From contig PCBT01000099.1 in the NCBI GenBank assembly GCA_002731375.1, positions 1,662 through 37,287 on the forward strand: a stretch of 35,626 bases of DNA. The letters are read 5' to 3'. Position numbers and translations under genes: made by a program. Source of the stretch: Rhodospirillaceae bacterium. GTDB taxonomy: Bacteria > Pseudomonadota > Alphaproteobacteria > GCA-2731375. Below the pieces are notes generated by a model, which was not told where the DNA came from, did not search any database, and saw nothing but the letters and a program-made list of their open reading frames with translations. Positions within the stretch are counted from its first letter, which is position 1, and each line of letters starts with the position of its first letter. Below are positions 7,677 through 16,497 of the stretch, in pieces.

Positions 7677-8843
7677 ATGTTCATCCTGTTGCTTACGGTA
7701 TTTGTCGATCTGGTCGGCTTTGGTATCATTCTGCCGATCCTGCCATTTTATGCCCTGGCCTACGACGCCACGCCGGTGGACATCACCCTGTTGGTTTCGG
7801 TCCATTCCGGCTGCCAGGTCATATGCTCGCCCATTTGGGGCCGGTTGAGCGACCGATATGGGCGCAAGATCATCCTGCTACTAACCCTGGCGGGGGGCGG
7901 AATAGCTTTTATCTGGTTCGGCTATGCGGGTTCTCTACTGGGGTTGTTCCTGGCCCGCGGCCTTAGTGGCGCTATGGCCGGCAATATCGCCGTCGCGCAA
8001 GCCTACCTCGCCGATATATCGACGGCGGAGCAACGCGCCGGTGCCATGGGCCGGCTGGGCGCGGCCTTTGGCCTGGGTTTCGTGGTTGGGCCCATACTGG
8101 GCGGGTTGCTGATCGGACAGGACCCCGGCGCGGGGGACTTCGTCCTGCCCTGCCTGGTCGCCGCCGGGTTTAGCGCGGCGGCGATCCTGCTTGGCCTCTT
8201 CCTACTGCAGGAACCGGCCCAACACCGACCCAAAGAACGCCGTCGCGCAAGCTTTGAGGAATTGCGCACAGCCGTCATCTCCAATGGCATCCCGGGGATC
8301 ATCGGTCTCACGTTACTGGTTACCTTCGCCTTCACGGCCTTGATGGCGCTGTTTCCCCTTTGGTGTCAGACCCGGTTGGGCTGGGGCGCGGCGGAAGTCA
8401 GCTATGGCTATGCTTATATCGGCCTATTGGTTGCTGGCATGCAAGGCGTGTTGGTCGGTCCCGTGACCAAGGCGCTGGGACCGCCACGGGTGCTGCTGCT
8501 GGGCGCAGTGGCATTGAGCACCGGTTTGCTGCTGATCCCCTGGATCAATAGCATTGCCACCTTTGCCGGCGATGTCATATTGCTGTGCCTGGGGACCTCG
8601 TTTTGCCACCCGGTACTAACGGCGATGATTTCCCAACGTGCCGATGGCGATCACCAAGGCACTGTGATGGGCATCGCCAGCTCCATTGCCGCTCTGGGCC
8701 GTATCTCCTCGCCTCCCGTGGCCGGTCTGCTGTTTTCTCAGTTGGGGCCGAACTGGCCCATGTTGATGGGCGGCATTATTGTATTACCCGTGGCTGTGGC
8801 GGCGGCCTGGATGTCCCTGAGGTTTGAACGGCGGCAAGAATGA
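7677..8843 (+). CDS. MFS transporter, DHA1 (TetA-like) branch
   Basis: This 388-residue protein has about twelve membrane segments. The N-terminus (FVDLVGFGIILPILPFY) and the loop motif GRLSDRYGRKIIL are those of the DHA1 multidrug/TetA-like branch, and GFVVGPILGG matches antiporter motif C in helix 5. Its substrate is unknown; efflux of a small molecule is the family norm. The first ATG lies almost at the start of helix 1, and the frame is open without a better start codon upstream, so no ribosome site can be pointed out and translation may be coupled to the gene before it. The stop overlaps the next start as ATGA. Confidence 0.8.
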   Translation: MFILLLTVFVDLVGFGIILPILPFYALAYDATPVDITLLVSVHSGCQVICSPIWGRLSDRYGRKIILLLTLAGGGIAFIWFGYAGSLLGLFLARGLSGAMAGNIAVAQAYLADISTAEQRAGAMGRLGAAFGLGFVVGPILGGLLIGQDPGAGDFVLPCLVAAGFSAAAILLGLFLLQEPAQHRPKERRRASFEELRTAVISNGIPGIIGLTLLVTFAFTALMALFPLWCQTRLGWGAAEVSYGYAYIGLLVAGMQGVLVGPVTKALGPPRVLLLGAVALSTGLLLIPWINSIATFAGDVILLCLGTSFCHPVLTAMISQRADGDHQGTVMGIASSIAALGRISSPPVAGLLFSQLGPNWPMLMGGIIVLPVAVAAAWMSLRFERRQE

Positions 8844-10645
8844 TCAAGTTTTTCGTCCTACTGATTTCCTTCCTAGCTCTGACAGTTTCCTGGGCCGAGG
8901 CAGCACCGGCCATCACCATGCACGGCGCACCTAAATATGGCCCTAATGAAGGCCATTTCGCCTATGCCAATCCCGACGCGCCCAAAGGCGGGCGGCTGGT
9001 CCTGGGGCGGGTTGGCAGCTTTGATAGCCTACAGCATTTCATCGTACGCGGGGCCCGTGCCGATGGCCGGCGGCTGAGCCATCAAAGCCTCCTCGCCCGT
9101 GCCTACGACGAACCATTCTCACTCTACGGCCTGATCGCGGACGATGTCTCCACCCCGCCCGACAGGTCCTCGGTCACGTTTCATCTACGTCCCGGCGCCC
9201 GCTTTCATGACGGTAGCGAGATCACCGTCGGCGACGTGATCTTTTCGCTGAAAATTCTACGCACGAAGGGCCGGCCCAACCATCGATTTTACTACGGCCA
9301 GGTCGCCGCCGTCGAACGGCCAGGTCCCCGCACGGTCAGCTTCCGTTTCAAGGACAGCCGCAACCGAGAACTGCCCCTGATCATGGGTATGATGCCCATT
9401 CTTTCGCGTGCCTGGTTTCAAGACCGGGAATTCGACCGGGTCTCTCTAACCCCGATGATGAGCAGCGGGCCGTATATGGTGGACAAGGTCGATCCGGGTC
9501 GTTCCATACACTACCGGCGAATCAAGAACCACTGGATGGAAGATCTACCCAGTGGCAAGGGTTTGAATAATTTCAATGTCATACGTTACGATTATTACCG
9601 TGACGACAGCGCCATGCTGGAAGCCTTCAAGGCCGGCAAGGTTGATTTGCGCGTGGAATCCGATCCCAAGCTGTGGGCGCAGTCCTATGACTTCCCGGCC
9701 TGGCGCCAGGACAAGGTCCAGTTGATGGAATTCGCAAATGGACGCCCGGCGGGCATGTATGCCTTCGCCCTGAACAGCCGCCGCGCAGTGTTTCATGATC
9801 CACGGGTGCGCGCGGCCATGGCCTATGCGATCGATTTCAAGTGGCTGAACAAGACCCTGTTCCATGGTGCCTATCGGCGCACACGAAGCTATTTCGAAAA
9901 TTCAGAACTGGCCGCCACCGGCCTGCCCAGCGCGGCGGAGCGGGCCCTGTTGGCGCCCTTCAAGGACGATCTTCCCAGTGAAATCTTCACCAAGGCCTAT
10001 GCGCCACCCAGCGCGGATGGCAGCGGCCGGTTGCGGCGCAATCTGCGCACGGCGCGCAAACTGCTTGGCGAGGCCGGCTGGCATATCAAGGATCTAAAAC
10101 TGATGCATGAAAGCGGGGCTGGGCCGTTTTCATTCGAGGTCATGCTGGTACGGCGGGGCAACGAAAAGCTGGCCCTGCATCTGGCCCGAAATCTAAAGAA
10201 ACTCGGCATCCAGGTGATGGTACGCACGGTCGATACCGCCCAATACCAACAGCGTACAAACACCTATGACTTCGATGCCATGATCTATTGGTGGGATCCT
10301 TCACTCTCACCGGGTAACGAGCAGGCCTTCTATTGGGGCACGGAAGCCGCCAAACGGGAGGGCACGCGCAACTATCCCGGCATCCAGGTGCCCGCCATCG
10401 ATGCCCTGGTACAAAAGATTTCCGATGCCCAGGACCGCGCCGACCTGGTGGCCGCCGTCCGTGCCATGGACCGGGTGCTGCAATGGGGCCATTATGTGAT
10501 CCCGCTGTTTCATCTAAAAGCTGACCGCATCGCCCTGTGGGACCGTTTTGGTAGACCCAAGGCGACGCCGGTCTATGGCTACCGCCTGGAAACCTGGTGG
10601 GAAGATCCCATCAAGGCCGCTAAGATCGGCCAAAACCGTAACTAG
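8840..10645 (+). CDS. YejA-like extracellular solute-binding protein, family 5 (oligopeptide ABC transporter)
   Basis: This 601-residue protein has a signal peptide (hydrophobic residues 3-18, likely cleavage after AEA near residue 21). The mature part has the SBP family 5 layout: MHGAPKYG, FAYANPDAPKGGRL, GSFDSLQHFIVRG, an RPGARFHDGS segment, a later DPRVRAAMAYAIDFKWLN hinge region and YDFDAMIYWWDPSLSPG. These segments are typical of YejA, the periplasmic receptor of the YejABEF uptake system for peptides. No yejB, yejE or yejF permease genes follow, so it is an orphan receptor here. It overlaps the MFS gene by four bases and is followed after 15 bases by a crotonase gene. Confidence 0.9.
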   Translation: MIKFFVLLISFLALTVSWAEAAPAITMHGAPKYGPNEGHFAYANPDAPKGGRLVLGRVGSFDSLQHFIVRGARADGRRLSHQSLLARAYDEPFSLYGLIADDVSTPPDRSSVTFHLRPGARFHDGSEITVGDVIFSLKILRTKGRPNHRFYYGQVAAVERPGPRTVSFRFKDSRNRELPLIMGMMPILSRAWFQDREFDRVSLTPMMSSGPYMVDKVDPGRSIHYRRIKNHWMEDLPSGKGLNNFNVIRYDYYRDDSAMLEAFKAGKVDLRVESDPKLWAQSYDFPAWRQDKVQLMEFANGRPAGMYAFALNSRRAVFHDPRVRAAMAYAIDFKWLNKTLFHGAYRRTRSYFENSELAATGLPSAAERALLAPFKDDLPSEIFTKAYAPPSADGSGRLRRNLRTARKLLGEAGWHIKDLKLMHESGAGPFSFEVMLVRRGNEKLALHLARNLKKLGIQVMVRTVDTAQYQQRTNTYDFDAMIYWWDPSLSPGNEQAFYWGTEAAKREGTRNYPGIQVPAIDALVQKISDAQDRADLVAAVRAMDRVLQWGHYVIPLFHLKADRIALWDRFGRPKATPVYGYRLETWWEDPIKAAKIGQNRN

Positions 10646-10660
10646 AAATTGGAGGAAACG

Positions 10661-11515
10661 ATGCAGACTGGAATATTTATCGGCTTCGACGTTCGCCTGG
10701 AAAAACCCGGCATTGCCTGGATTACCTTTAATCAGCCCGAACGTCTAAACGGCATGACGCCGGCGGTGAAGCGCGACCTGATCGAAACCCTGCACCAGGC
10801 ACAGATGGACAGCGCCGTGCGCATCATCGTCATCACGGGTACGGGCCGGGGTTTTTGCGCTGGCGATGATTTGAAATCCTATTCCAAGGGCCTGGAGGCC
10901 GAACAGGGCCTGGTGCCGCCCATTTCCCCCGGCCATGACACCCCAATCGGCACTTATGCGGGCCTGCGCACGGTCAGTCAGGAGCTGAACCGGGTAATCC
11001 GCAGCATCGACAAGCCGACCATCGCGGCCCTGAACGGCATCGCCATTCAGACCGGCTTTTCCCTGGCGCTGGCTTGTGATTTCCGTATCGCGGCGGAAGA
11101 AGCCAAAATGGGCAGCGCCACGTTACGTTTCGCCCTGCTGCCCGATGAAGGCGGCCAACATCTGCTGGTCCAGCACATGGGCCTGGCCAAGACCCTGGAT
11201 TTCCTGATGCGCAAACGCATCGTTTCTGCGGGCGAAGCCCTTGATCTGGGCCTGGTGCACGAAGTGGTCCCCGGCGATCAACTGGCCCAGGCGGCGGGCG
11301 ATCTGGCGCGTGAGTTAGCCGACGGGCCACAGGTCGCCATGCGCCTGTTGAAGCGCTCGATCTACAATGCCGCCGAGCTGACATTCGAGCAGTCTTGTGA
11401 CGAGATTGCCGCCAGGACAGCCGTTGTCGACTATCACCCCGACGCCCGCGACGGCATCGCCTCGTTCGTCGAAAAACGAGTACCGAAGTTCAATGCCTGG
11501 CTGGAAGAAGATTAA
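10661..11515 (+). CDS. Enoyl-CoA hydratase/isomerase family protein
   Basis: This 284-residue protein has the crotonase fold. Oxyanion-hole segments are GRGFCAGDDLKSY and NGIAIQTGFSLALACDFRIA; LLPDEGGQHLL occupies the place of the catalytic glutamate loop (PExxGGxxRL in true hydratases) and supplies an acidic residue. The region between them has an insert of about 20 residues with SPGHDTPIGTY. It probably hydrates or isomerises an acyl-CoA thioester, but crotonases vary widely in chemistry. ATG 10661 is chosen because GGAGGAAACG precedes it directly. It is the last gene of the 6508-11515 operon and its stop is one base from the convergent LysE gene stop. Confidence 0.85.
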   Translation: MQTGIFIGFDVRLEKPGIAWITFNQPERLNGMTPAVKRDLIETLHQAQMDSAVRIIVITGTGRGFCAGDDLKSYSKGLEAEQGLVPPISPGHDTPIGTYAGLRTVSQELNRVIRSIDKPTIAALNGIAIQTGFSLALACDFRIAAEEAKMGSATLRFALLPDEGGQHLLVQHMGLAKTLDFLMRKRIVSAGEALDLGLVHEVVPGDQLAQAAGDLARELADGPQVAMRLLKRSIYNAAELTFEQSCDEIAARTAVVDYHPDARDGIASFVEKRVPKFNAWLEED

Positions 11516-11516
11516 C

Positions 11517-12128
11517 TCAGTGCTCGGCCAGGGCCAGCTTCAGGCCCAGAGCGACAAAGGCACCAGCGAAGGCGCGGCGGAACCAGGCCATCACCCTTGG
11601 TCGGGAAATAATGCTGTCGCGCACGGCGGCGGCGAACAGACCATATACGATAAAAACCGCGAAGGTCATGGCCATGAAGACCACGCCCAGGCCCAGCATG
11701 CGCCAGGCGCCGCCGCCCGCGCCGCTTGATACGAACTGCGGCAGGAAGGCCAGGAAAAATATCGAAAGTTTTGGGTTGAGGATATTGATAAGGATGCCCT
11801 TGACGATGACGCCGCCCATGGAACAGCTGTCCACCTCCGCCTCGACCGCCAGCGCGCCCTTTTCCTGTAGAATAGCCCAGGCCATGTACAGCAGGTAAGC
11901 GACCCCAAGATATTTGACGACCTCGAACGCCACGGCGGAAGCATGCAGCAGGGCGGCCAGGCCCAATACCGTTGCCGCGATATGGGGCAGAATACCAAGG
12001 GTACAGCCGAAGGCCGCGACCACGCTGACCATTGCGCCACGCGAGAGACCATGCGCTAAAGTGTAAAGCACGCCGGTACCGGGCACGATGACGACAATGA
12101 ACGATGTGATCAGAAATTCCGTACTCAT
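11517..12128 (-). CDS. LysE/RhtB-family amino-acid exporter
   Basis: This 203-residue protein has about six membrane segments and the LysE family signatures: an N-terminal FIVVIVPGTGVLYTLAHGLS (family pattern PGPxxxxxxxxGxxxG), a KYLGVAYLLYMAW segment, and GILINILNPKLSIFFLAFLP in the middle. LysE/RhtB proteins export amino acids such as lysine, homoserine or threonine; the exact substrate is unknown. The start ATG overlaps the stop of the upstream gene (ATGA), so the two are translationally coupled. It is the last gene of the long minus-strand block. Confidence 0.88.
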   Translation of the reverse strand: MSTEFLITSFIVVIVPGTGVLYTLAHGLSRGAMVSVVAAFGCTLGILPHIAATVLGLAALLHASAVAFEVVKYLGVAYLLYMAWAILQEKGALAVEAEVDSCSMGGVIVKGILINILNPKLSIFFLAFLPQFVSSGAGGGAWRMLGLGVVFMAMTFAVFIVYGLFAAAVRDSIISRPRVMAWFRRAFAGAFVALGLKLALAEH

Positions 12129-12778
12129 GACGAAGGATGCAGTGCGATTTCCAGCCAGAAGCTTTCGGCGAAGAGATCCACCGCCTCAGTCAATGCACCG
12201 GCCTCACCGCCGTTATCCGACCGCTCGGATTCGATCATGGCCAAATATCTCTGCTGTCCCGGTCCGCCGCCATAGATCTGCCGCTCGGATGTCATAATGC
12301 CCGAGATTTCTTCATCCACCGCATAGAGGCGCACGCGGTAAACGCCAGCCATGGCCCCAACCGACGGCAGCCATTCCTGCGACAAACGAGACACGGCATC
12401 CTCCGCCATATTAAATCGGAAGGTCCGTATATACGGCGCTTCCATCGGCGCAGCTTGCCCGGTCTCGGCCAACAGGCTGTAAATATTGCGCGATGGATTG
12501 CGGAAGTAGGTCAGAGCTTCCTGGGTCCAGGGGGTGGGGTCGTTCAGGCGCGCCATGTAGGCATCCGAGGCGAACACCGAGGCCGCATCGGTTTCGTAAA
12601 ACATCAGGAAGCTTGGCGCTTCGCCAATCCCCCGATAACGGCGGCCAAGGTTGAAACCAGGTATGGAGATGCGCTCGGGGATATGTTCGCAATTATGCCA
12701 TTCCTGAAAACGCAACAGATTGGCCGGCTCGATATCGGCCCAGAATGCCATCAACCCCTGAGAACCCTCGCGTTTCAT
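12125..12778 (-). CDS. Conserved hypothetical protein, possible dimeric alpha-beta barrel fold
   Basis: This 217-residue soluble protein starts at ATG 12778 with GGGAG seven bases upstream; the frame stays open farther up but only inside era. It has no signal peptide. The segment FQEWHNCEHIPERISIPGF followed by GRRY, near residues 24-46, resembles EthD/Dabb-like ferredoxin-fold proteins, where a WHxxEH motif opens one half, and the layout suggests two such halves. No catalytic role is known to me. It sits 10 bases after era, in the place where recO is often found, and is coupled to the LysE exporter by a four-base overlap. Confidence 0.6.
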   Translation of the reverse strand: MKREGSQGLMAFWADIEPANLLRFQEWHNCEHIPERISIPGFNLGRRYRGIGEAPSFLMFYETDAASVFASDAYMARLNDPTPWTQEALTYFRNPSRNIYSLLAETGQAAPMEAPYIRTFRFNMAEDAVSRLSQEWLPSVGAMAGVYRVRLYAVDEEISGIMTSERQIYGGGPGQQRYLAMIESERSDNGGEAGALTEAVDLFAESFWLEIALHPSS

Positions 12779-12788
12779 ACTCAACTCC

Positions 12789-13709
12789 CTACCGGTGATA
12801 ATCCAGACCCATTTCGCGATAGCGTTCGGGGTCATCCTGCCAATTGTCGCGCACCTTGACGAACAGGAACAGATGCACGGTGCAGCCAAAGATCTCGGCC
12901 ATCTCCTCCCGCGCCTCGGCGCCAATCTGTTTTATTTGCTGGCCGCCCTTGCCCAGCACGATAGCCTTTTGCGTATCCCGGCGTACATAGATCACCTGTT
13001 CGATACGCAGGGCGCCGCCCTTGACTGTTTTCCAGGACTCAGTCTCCACGGTGGAAGCATAGGGCAATTCCTGATGCAGGCGCAGGAACAGCTTTTCCCG
13101 GGTGATCTCTGCGGCCAGCAGACGTTCCGAGATATCCGCCAGTTGATCCTCCGGATAATGCCACGGCCCGACAGGCAACCTGGACGCCAGGGCCGCCAAT
13201 AGATCCGCGACGCCATCGCCCTTCAGGGCAGAGATCATGAAGACCTCCGTAAAGACGCCTTCTTCGTGAAGCTTCTCTGCCAAGGCCAGCAAATTCTCCC
13301 TGCGCACCAGGTCGATCTTGTTGATCACCAGGGTCGCCGTCATGCCTTCCTGCTTTAGGCCGGCGATGATGACCCTGGTATTGCCGTCCATGCCACGGTC
13401 CGCATCTACCAACACAGCCCGGATATCGGCATCCGCGGCGCCGCTCCAGGCAGCGGCCACCATGGCTTTTTCCAGTCGCTGTTTGGTCTTGGCGAAGATA
13501 CCCGGCGTATCGACGAAGACAATTTGGGCATTTTCGTGGATGGCGATGGCGGTGATCCGGGCCCGCGTGGTCTGTACCTTTGGCGTGACGATGGAAACCT
13601 TGCTGCCGACCAAGGCGTTGGTCAGGGTCGATTTTCCCGCGTTGGGCGCGCCCAGCAAGGCGACGAAGCCGCAACGCTCAGGTCCATGGTCGTGTTCTAT
13701 TTCGGCCAT
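12789..13709 (-). CDS. era: GTPase Era
   Basis: This 306-residue protein has an N-terminal GTPase domain with the P-loop GAPNAGKST at residues 20-28, switch region TTRARITAIAI, G3 DTPG, and G4 NKID. A C-terminal KH domain carries IVLGKGGQQIKQIG, which binds the 3' end of 16S rRNA. Era helps 30S subunit assembly and couples it to growth. The start ATG 13709 is one base after the rnc stop and has an AAGAAGG ribosome site inside the rnc 3' end; a longer start inside rnc (13739) is less likely. The rnc-era pairing is conserved across proteobacteria. Confidence 0.97.
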   Translation of the reverse strand: MAEIEHDHGPERCGFVALLGAPNAGKSTLTNALVGSKVSIVTPKVQTTRARITAIAIHENAQIVFVDTPGIFAKTKQRLEKAMVAAAWSGAADADIRAVLVDADRGMDGNTRVIIAGLKQEGMTATLVINKIDLVRRENLLALAEKLHEEGVFTEVFMISALKGDGVADLLAALASRLPVGPWHYPEDQLADISERLLAAEITREKLFLRLHQELPYASTVETESWKTVKGGALRIEQVIYVRRDTQKAIVLGKGGQQIKQIGAEAREEMAEIFGCTVHLFLFVKVRDNWQDDPERYREMGLDYHR

Positions 13710-13710
13710 G

Positions 13711-14433
13711 CTATTTCGCCTTCTTACCTCCATCCTCACCCCAGTCCGGCAATTTATCGAGAACTTTCAACATCGCACGCGCCGCTGCTTTTTCGGCCTC
13801 CTGGCGGGAGCCGCCCTGTCCTTGTGCGGCTTCCAGGCCGTCGACCCGCACCTCCACCGTGAAGGAGGGCTCATGATCGGGTCCCTCTTGCGAGACGATC
13901 TTGTAGCCAGGCGGTTCGCCGCTGCGGCCTTGGATCAATTCCTGCAACTCGGTCTTGGGGTCCTTGCCGGCAGCACCGCTGTTGGCCATGAAGCCGGCCC
14001 AATAGCGCAACACGAACGCCTCCGCCACCGCGAAACCACCATCAAGATACAACGCGCCAATCACCGCCTCGCAAACATCGGCCAGGATAGCCGGTTTGTC
14101 CCGCCCGCCCTGGCGCGCCTCGCTCTTGCCCATCAGAATATATGGCCCCAACCCAATCAGACGCGCGGCATCGGCGACGGTGCCACGGCGCACCAAGGTG
14201 TTAAAGCGAACCGCTAGGCCGCCCTCGTCCGCACCGGGGTCGTCATGATACAGGGCGGTGGAGATCACCAAGCCAAGAACCCGGTCACCAAGGAATTCCA
14301 TGCGCTGATAGTCCCGTCCGCCCTGACGGCGGCGGCCCAACGAGGGATGGCTCAAGGCTTCCGCCAACAGCTCCGGTTGCGCGAATTGGTGTCCCAACAG
14401 GGGATAGAGATCAGATAAATCCCGCTCGCTCAC
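13711..14433 (-). CDS. rnc: Ribonuclease III
   Basis: This 240-residue enzyme cleaves double-stranded RNA in rRNA precursor processing and mRNA decay. The RNase III signature RMEFLGDRVLG lies at residues 44-54, with Glu46 and Asp50 among the metal-binding catalytic residues; DVCEAVIGALYLDGG supplies the remaining acidic residues. The C-terminal third is a double-stranded RNA-binding domain (DPKTELQELIQ start, GSRQEAEKAAARAML end). The start is GTG 14433, three bases after the lepB stop, which suggests translational coupling. Length is normal for the family. Confidence 0.97.
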   Translation of the reverse strand: MSERDLSDLYPLLGHQFAQPELLAEALSHPSLGRRRQGGRDYQRMEFLGDRVLGLVISTALYHDDPGADEGGLAVRFNTLVRRGTVADAARLIGLGPYILMGKSEARQGGRDKPAILADVCEAVIGALYLDGGFAVAEAFVLRYWAGFMANSGAAGKDPKTELQELIQGRSGEPPGYKIVSQEGPDHEPSFTVEVRVDGLEAAQGQGGSRQEAEKAAARAMLKVLDKLPDWGEDGGKKAK

Positions 14434-14436
14434 GGC

Positions 14437-15210
14437 TTAACCGAAACCGTCGAAGAAGCGGCTAAAACGGATCGCCGAAGGCCATTTCCAGATTTCCCAG
14501 ATACGAGCGCTGCCATCGACGGAAAAGAAAATCATATCAGCGCGGCCAACCAGGTTTTCGGCTGGAACAAAGCCAACATGTTCGAGGAAACGGCTATCCG
14601 TGGAATCGTCCCGGTTATCGCCCATGGCAAAATAATGATCGGCGGGCACTACATAGACATTGGTGTTATCGGCCATGCCCCGGGGCTGTAGATCCAGGGT
14701 CAGATAGCTCCGCCCGTTTGGCAGGGTCTCCCGGTATTGCCGCACCTGGCCATAGCGGGCACCGCTGTGCTTTTGCACGAAATCATCGACCCGCTCCCTC
14801 TTAACCACCTTGCCGTTGATAATTAGGACGCCCTCGCGGACCTGAATGTGATCTCCCGGCAGGCCAATGATCCGCTTGATATAGTCGGTGGAATTGTCAG
14901 TCGGCAGCTTGAACACCGCGATATCGCCACGCGCCACCGGAGCGCTATTGATCCGGCCACTGAATAATGGCGGACTAAGCGGCATGGAATGCCTACTGTA
15001 GCCGTATGGGAATTTCGAGACGAAAACATAATCACCGATCAATAAAGTCGGCAGCATGGAGCCCGAGGGGATATTGAAAGGCTCATAGGCCACCGTCCGG
15101 ATCACCAGAGCAATCAAAACAGCATAGACCACGGTCTTGACGGTCTCGCGCCAGCCTTCATGTTTATCGGCTTTACCGTCCGAAATTTGTTCTGAATTCA
15201 TCTTAACCAT
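14437..15210 (-). CDS. lepB: Signal peptidase I
   Basis: This 257-residue inner-membrane protease removes signal peptides from exported proteins. One membrane segment (about residues 24-40) is followed by box B PSGSMLPTL with nucleophile Ser51, then the box D region DYIKRIIGLPGD with general-base Lys112, and box E MGDNRDDSTDSR. The catalytic domain faces the periplasm. ATG 15210 is used; ATG three codons later (15201) is an alternative and neither has a strong ribosome site. It lies between acpS and rnc in the same direction. Confidence 0.97.
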   Translation of the reverse strand: MVKMNSEQISDGKADKHEGWRETVKTVVYAVLIALVIRTVAYEPFNIPSGSMLPTLLIGDYVFVSKFPYGYSRHSMPLSPPLFSGRINSAPVARGDIAVFKLPTDNSTDYIKRIIGLPGDHIQVREGVLIINGKVVKRERVDDFVQKHSGARYGQVRQYRETLPNGRSYLTLDLQPRGMADNTNVYVVPADHYFAMGDNRDDSTDSRFLEHVGFVPAENLVGRADMIFFSVDGSARIWEIWKWPSAIRFSRFFDGFG

Positions 15211-15228
15211 ATCGAGTTTAGGGATGTG

Positions 15229-15657
15229 TCAGATCACCTGATCGCCGCCACCCTCCGGATCAGCGGGCACGACCGAGATAATAACAACGGCCTGGCCCAA
15301 GGGGGGTTCATCGGTCAACGTCAGATCAATTTGCGCCTTCATGCCCGTTGGCGTCAGTTCTTGCAAGCGTTTCAAGGCGCCACCTGTCAGCTTCATGCTG
15401 GGCTTGCCGCCCGGCAGATTGACCACGCCCAGGTCGCGCCAATAGACGCCACGGCGAAAACCCGTGCCCAACGCCTTGGAGCAGGCTTCCTTGGCAGCGA
15501 AACGTTTGGCATATGTTTCCACCCGGTTGCGCCGGCGCTCCGCCTTCTGGCGCTCCAACGGGGTAAAGATGCGCTCTATAAAACGCTCGCCAAACCGTTC
15601 CAATGTGCGTTCGATACGGCGAATATCGATCAGATCATTTCCAATGCCGATGATCAT
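15229..15657 (-). CDS. acpS: Holo-[acyl-carrier-protein] synthase
   Basis: This 142-residue enzyme transfers 4'-phosphopantetheine from CoA to acyl carrier protein. Family hallmarks are GIGNDLIDI near the start with Mg-binding Asp8, and [13 protein letters not shown] with Glu57. The C-terminal end ([14 protein letters not shown]) is a little longer than in short homologues. It lies 22 bases after pdxJ and 18 bases before lepB; pdxJ-acpS pairing is common in proteobacteria. Confidence 0.96.
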   Translation of the reverse strand: MIIGIGNDLIDIRRIERTLERFGERFIERIFTPLERQKAERRRNRVETYAKRFAAKEACSKALGTGFRRGVYWRDLGVVNLPGGKPSMKLTGGALKRLQELTPTGMKAQIDLTLTDEPPLGQAVVIISVVPADPEGGGDQVI

Positions 15658-15679
15658 GCCAAATACCTATTCCCACCAA

Positions 15680-16435
15680 TCAAGCGGAGCGGCTGCCACT
15701 GGCCTCGGCACGGGCCTGGTCCATCAGGGCACGCATGCGCTTGATGGCGGAATCCAAGCCACCAAAGATCGCTTCGCCAATCAGGAAATGGCCAATGTTC
15801 AACTCCCGCACATTGGTGATCGCGGCGACGGGTCCGACGTTGTCATAGCTCAAACCATGCCCGGCGTGGCATTCAAGGCCAAAGTCCTCGGCCATGGCGG
15901 CGGCGGTCACCAAACGCTGCAATTCCGCCTCCCATGTCTCAGGCCCGGCCTCCGCATAACAGCCCGTATGGAGTTCCACCACCGGCGCACCCAGACGAGA
16001 GGCCGCGCGCAACTGCCTCTTCTCAGGGTCGATAAACAACGAGACCTTGATACCGGCCTGCACCATTTCGTCCACATAGCGGCGCAGATGGTTCTCCCCA
16101 CCATGGGCGTCCAATCCACCCTCGGTGGTCAATTCCTCGCGCTTCTCGGGAACGATACAGGCGGCATGGGGATGATGGCGCAGGGCGATAGCCAACATCT
16201 CGTCTGTCGCGGCCATCTCTAAATTCAAGGGCAGCTCGATCTGATCACTTAGGCGCTCAATATCCTCGTCCGAGATGTGCCGGCGGTCCTCGCGCAGATG
16301 CGCCGTGATGCCATCCGCACCCGCTTCCGCCGCCATGCGGGCGGCACGGATGGGATCTGGATGGGTGATGCCACGGGCGTTGCGGATGGTCGCGACGTGA
16401 TCAATATTGACGCCAAGGCGTAACGGATTGCTCAT
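15680..16435 (-). CDS. pdxJ: Pyridoxine 5'-phosphate synthase
   Basis: This 251-residue TIM-barrel enzyme condenses 1-deoxy-D-xylulose 5-phosphate with 3-amino-2-oxopropyl phosphate to make pyridoxine 5'-phosphate. Clear family segments are LGVNIDHVATIRNARG at the N-terminus, GADGITAHLREDRRHI, LNLEMAAT, SLFIDPEKRQL, GAPVVELHTGCYA and LECHAGHGLSYDNV with the catalytic His. ATG 16435 has GGAG six bases upstream; a TTG four codons earlier is not needed. The PLP made here could supply the PLP enzymes elsewhere in the window, although it is used cell-wide. Confidence 0.97.
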   Translation of the reverse strand: MSNPLRLGVNIDHVATIRNARGITHPDPIRAARMAAEAGADGITAHLREDRRHISDEDIERLSDQIELPLNLEMAATDEMLAIALRHHPHAACIVPEKREELTTEGGLDAHGGENHLRRYVDEMVQAGIKVSLFIDPEKRQLRAASRLGAPVVELHTGCYAEAGPETWEAELQRLVTAAAMAEDFGLECHAGHGLSYDNVGPVAAITNVRELNIGHFLIGEAIFGGLDSAIKRMRALMDQARAEASGSRSA

Positions 16436-16497
16436 ATCAAGCTCCAAAACAAGCAGTAGGCGACCTATTTGCCACGTTACGCCCCCCTAACGCAAAC

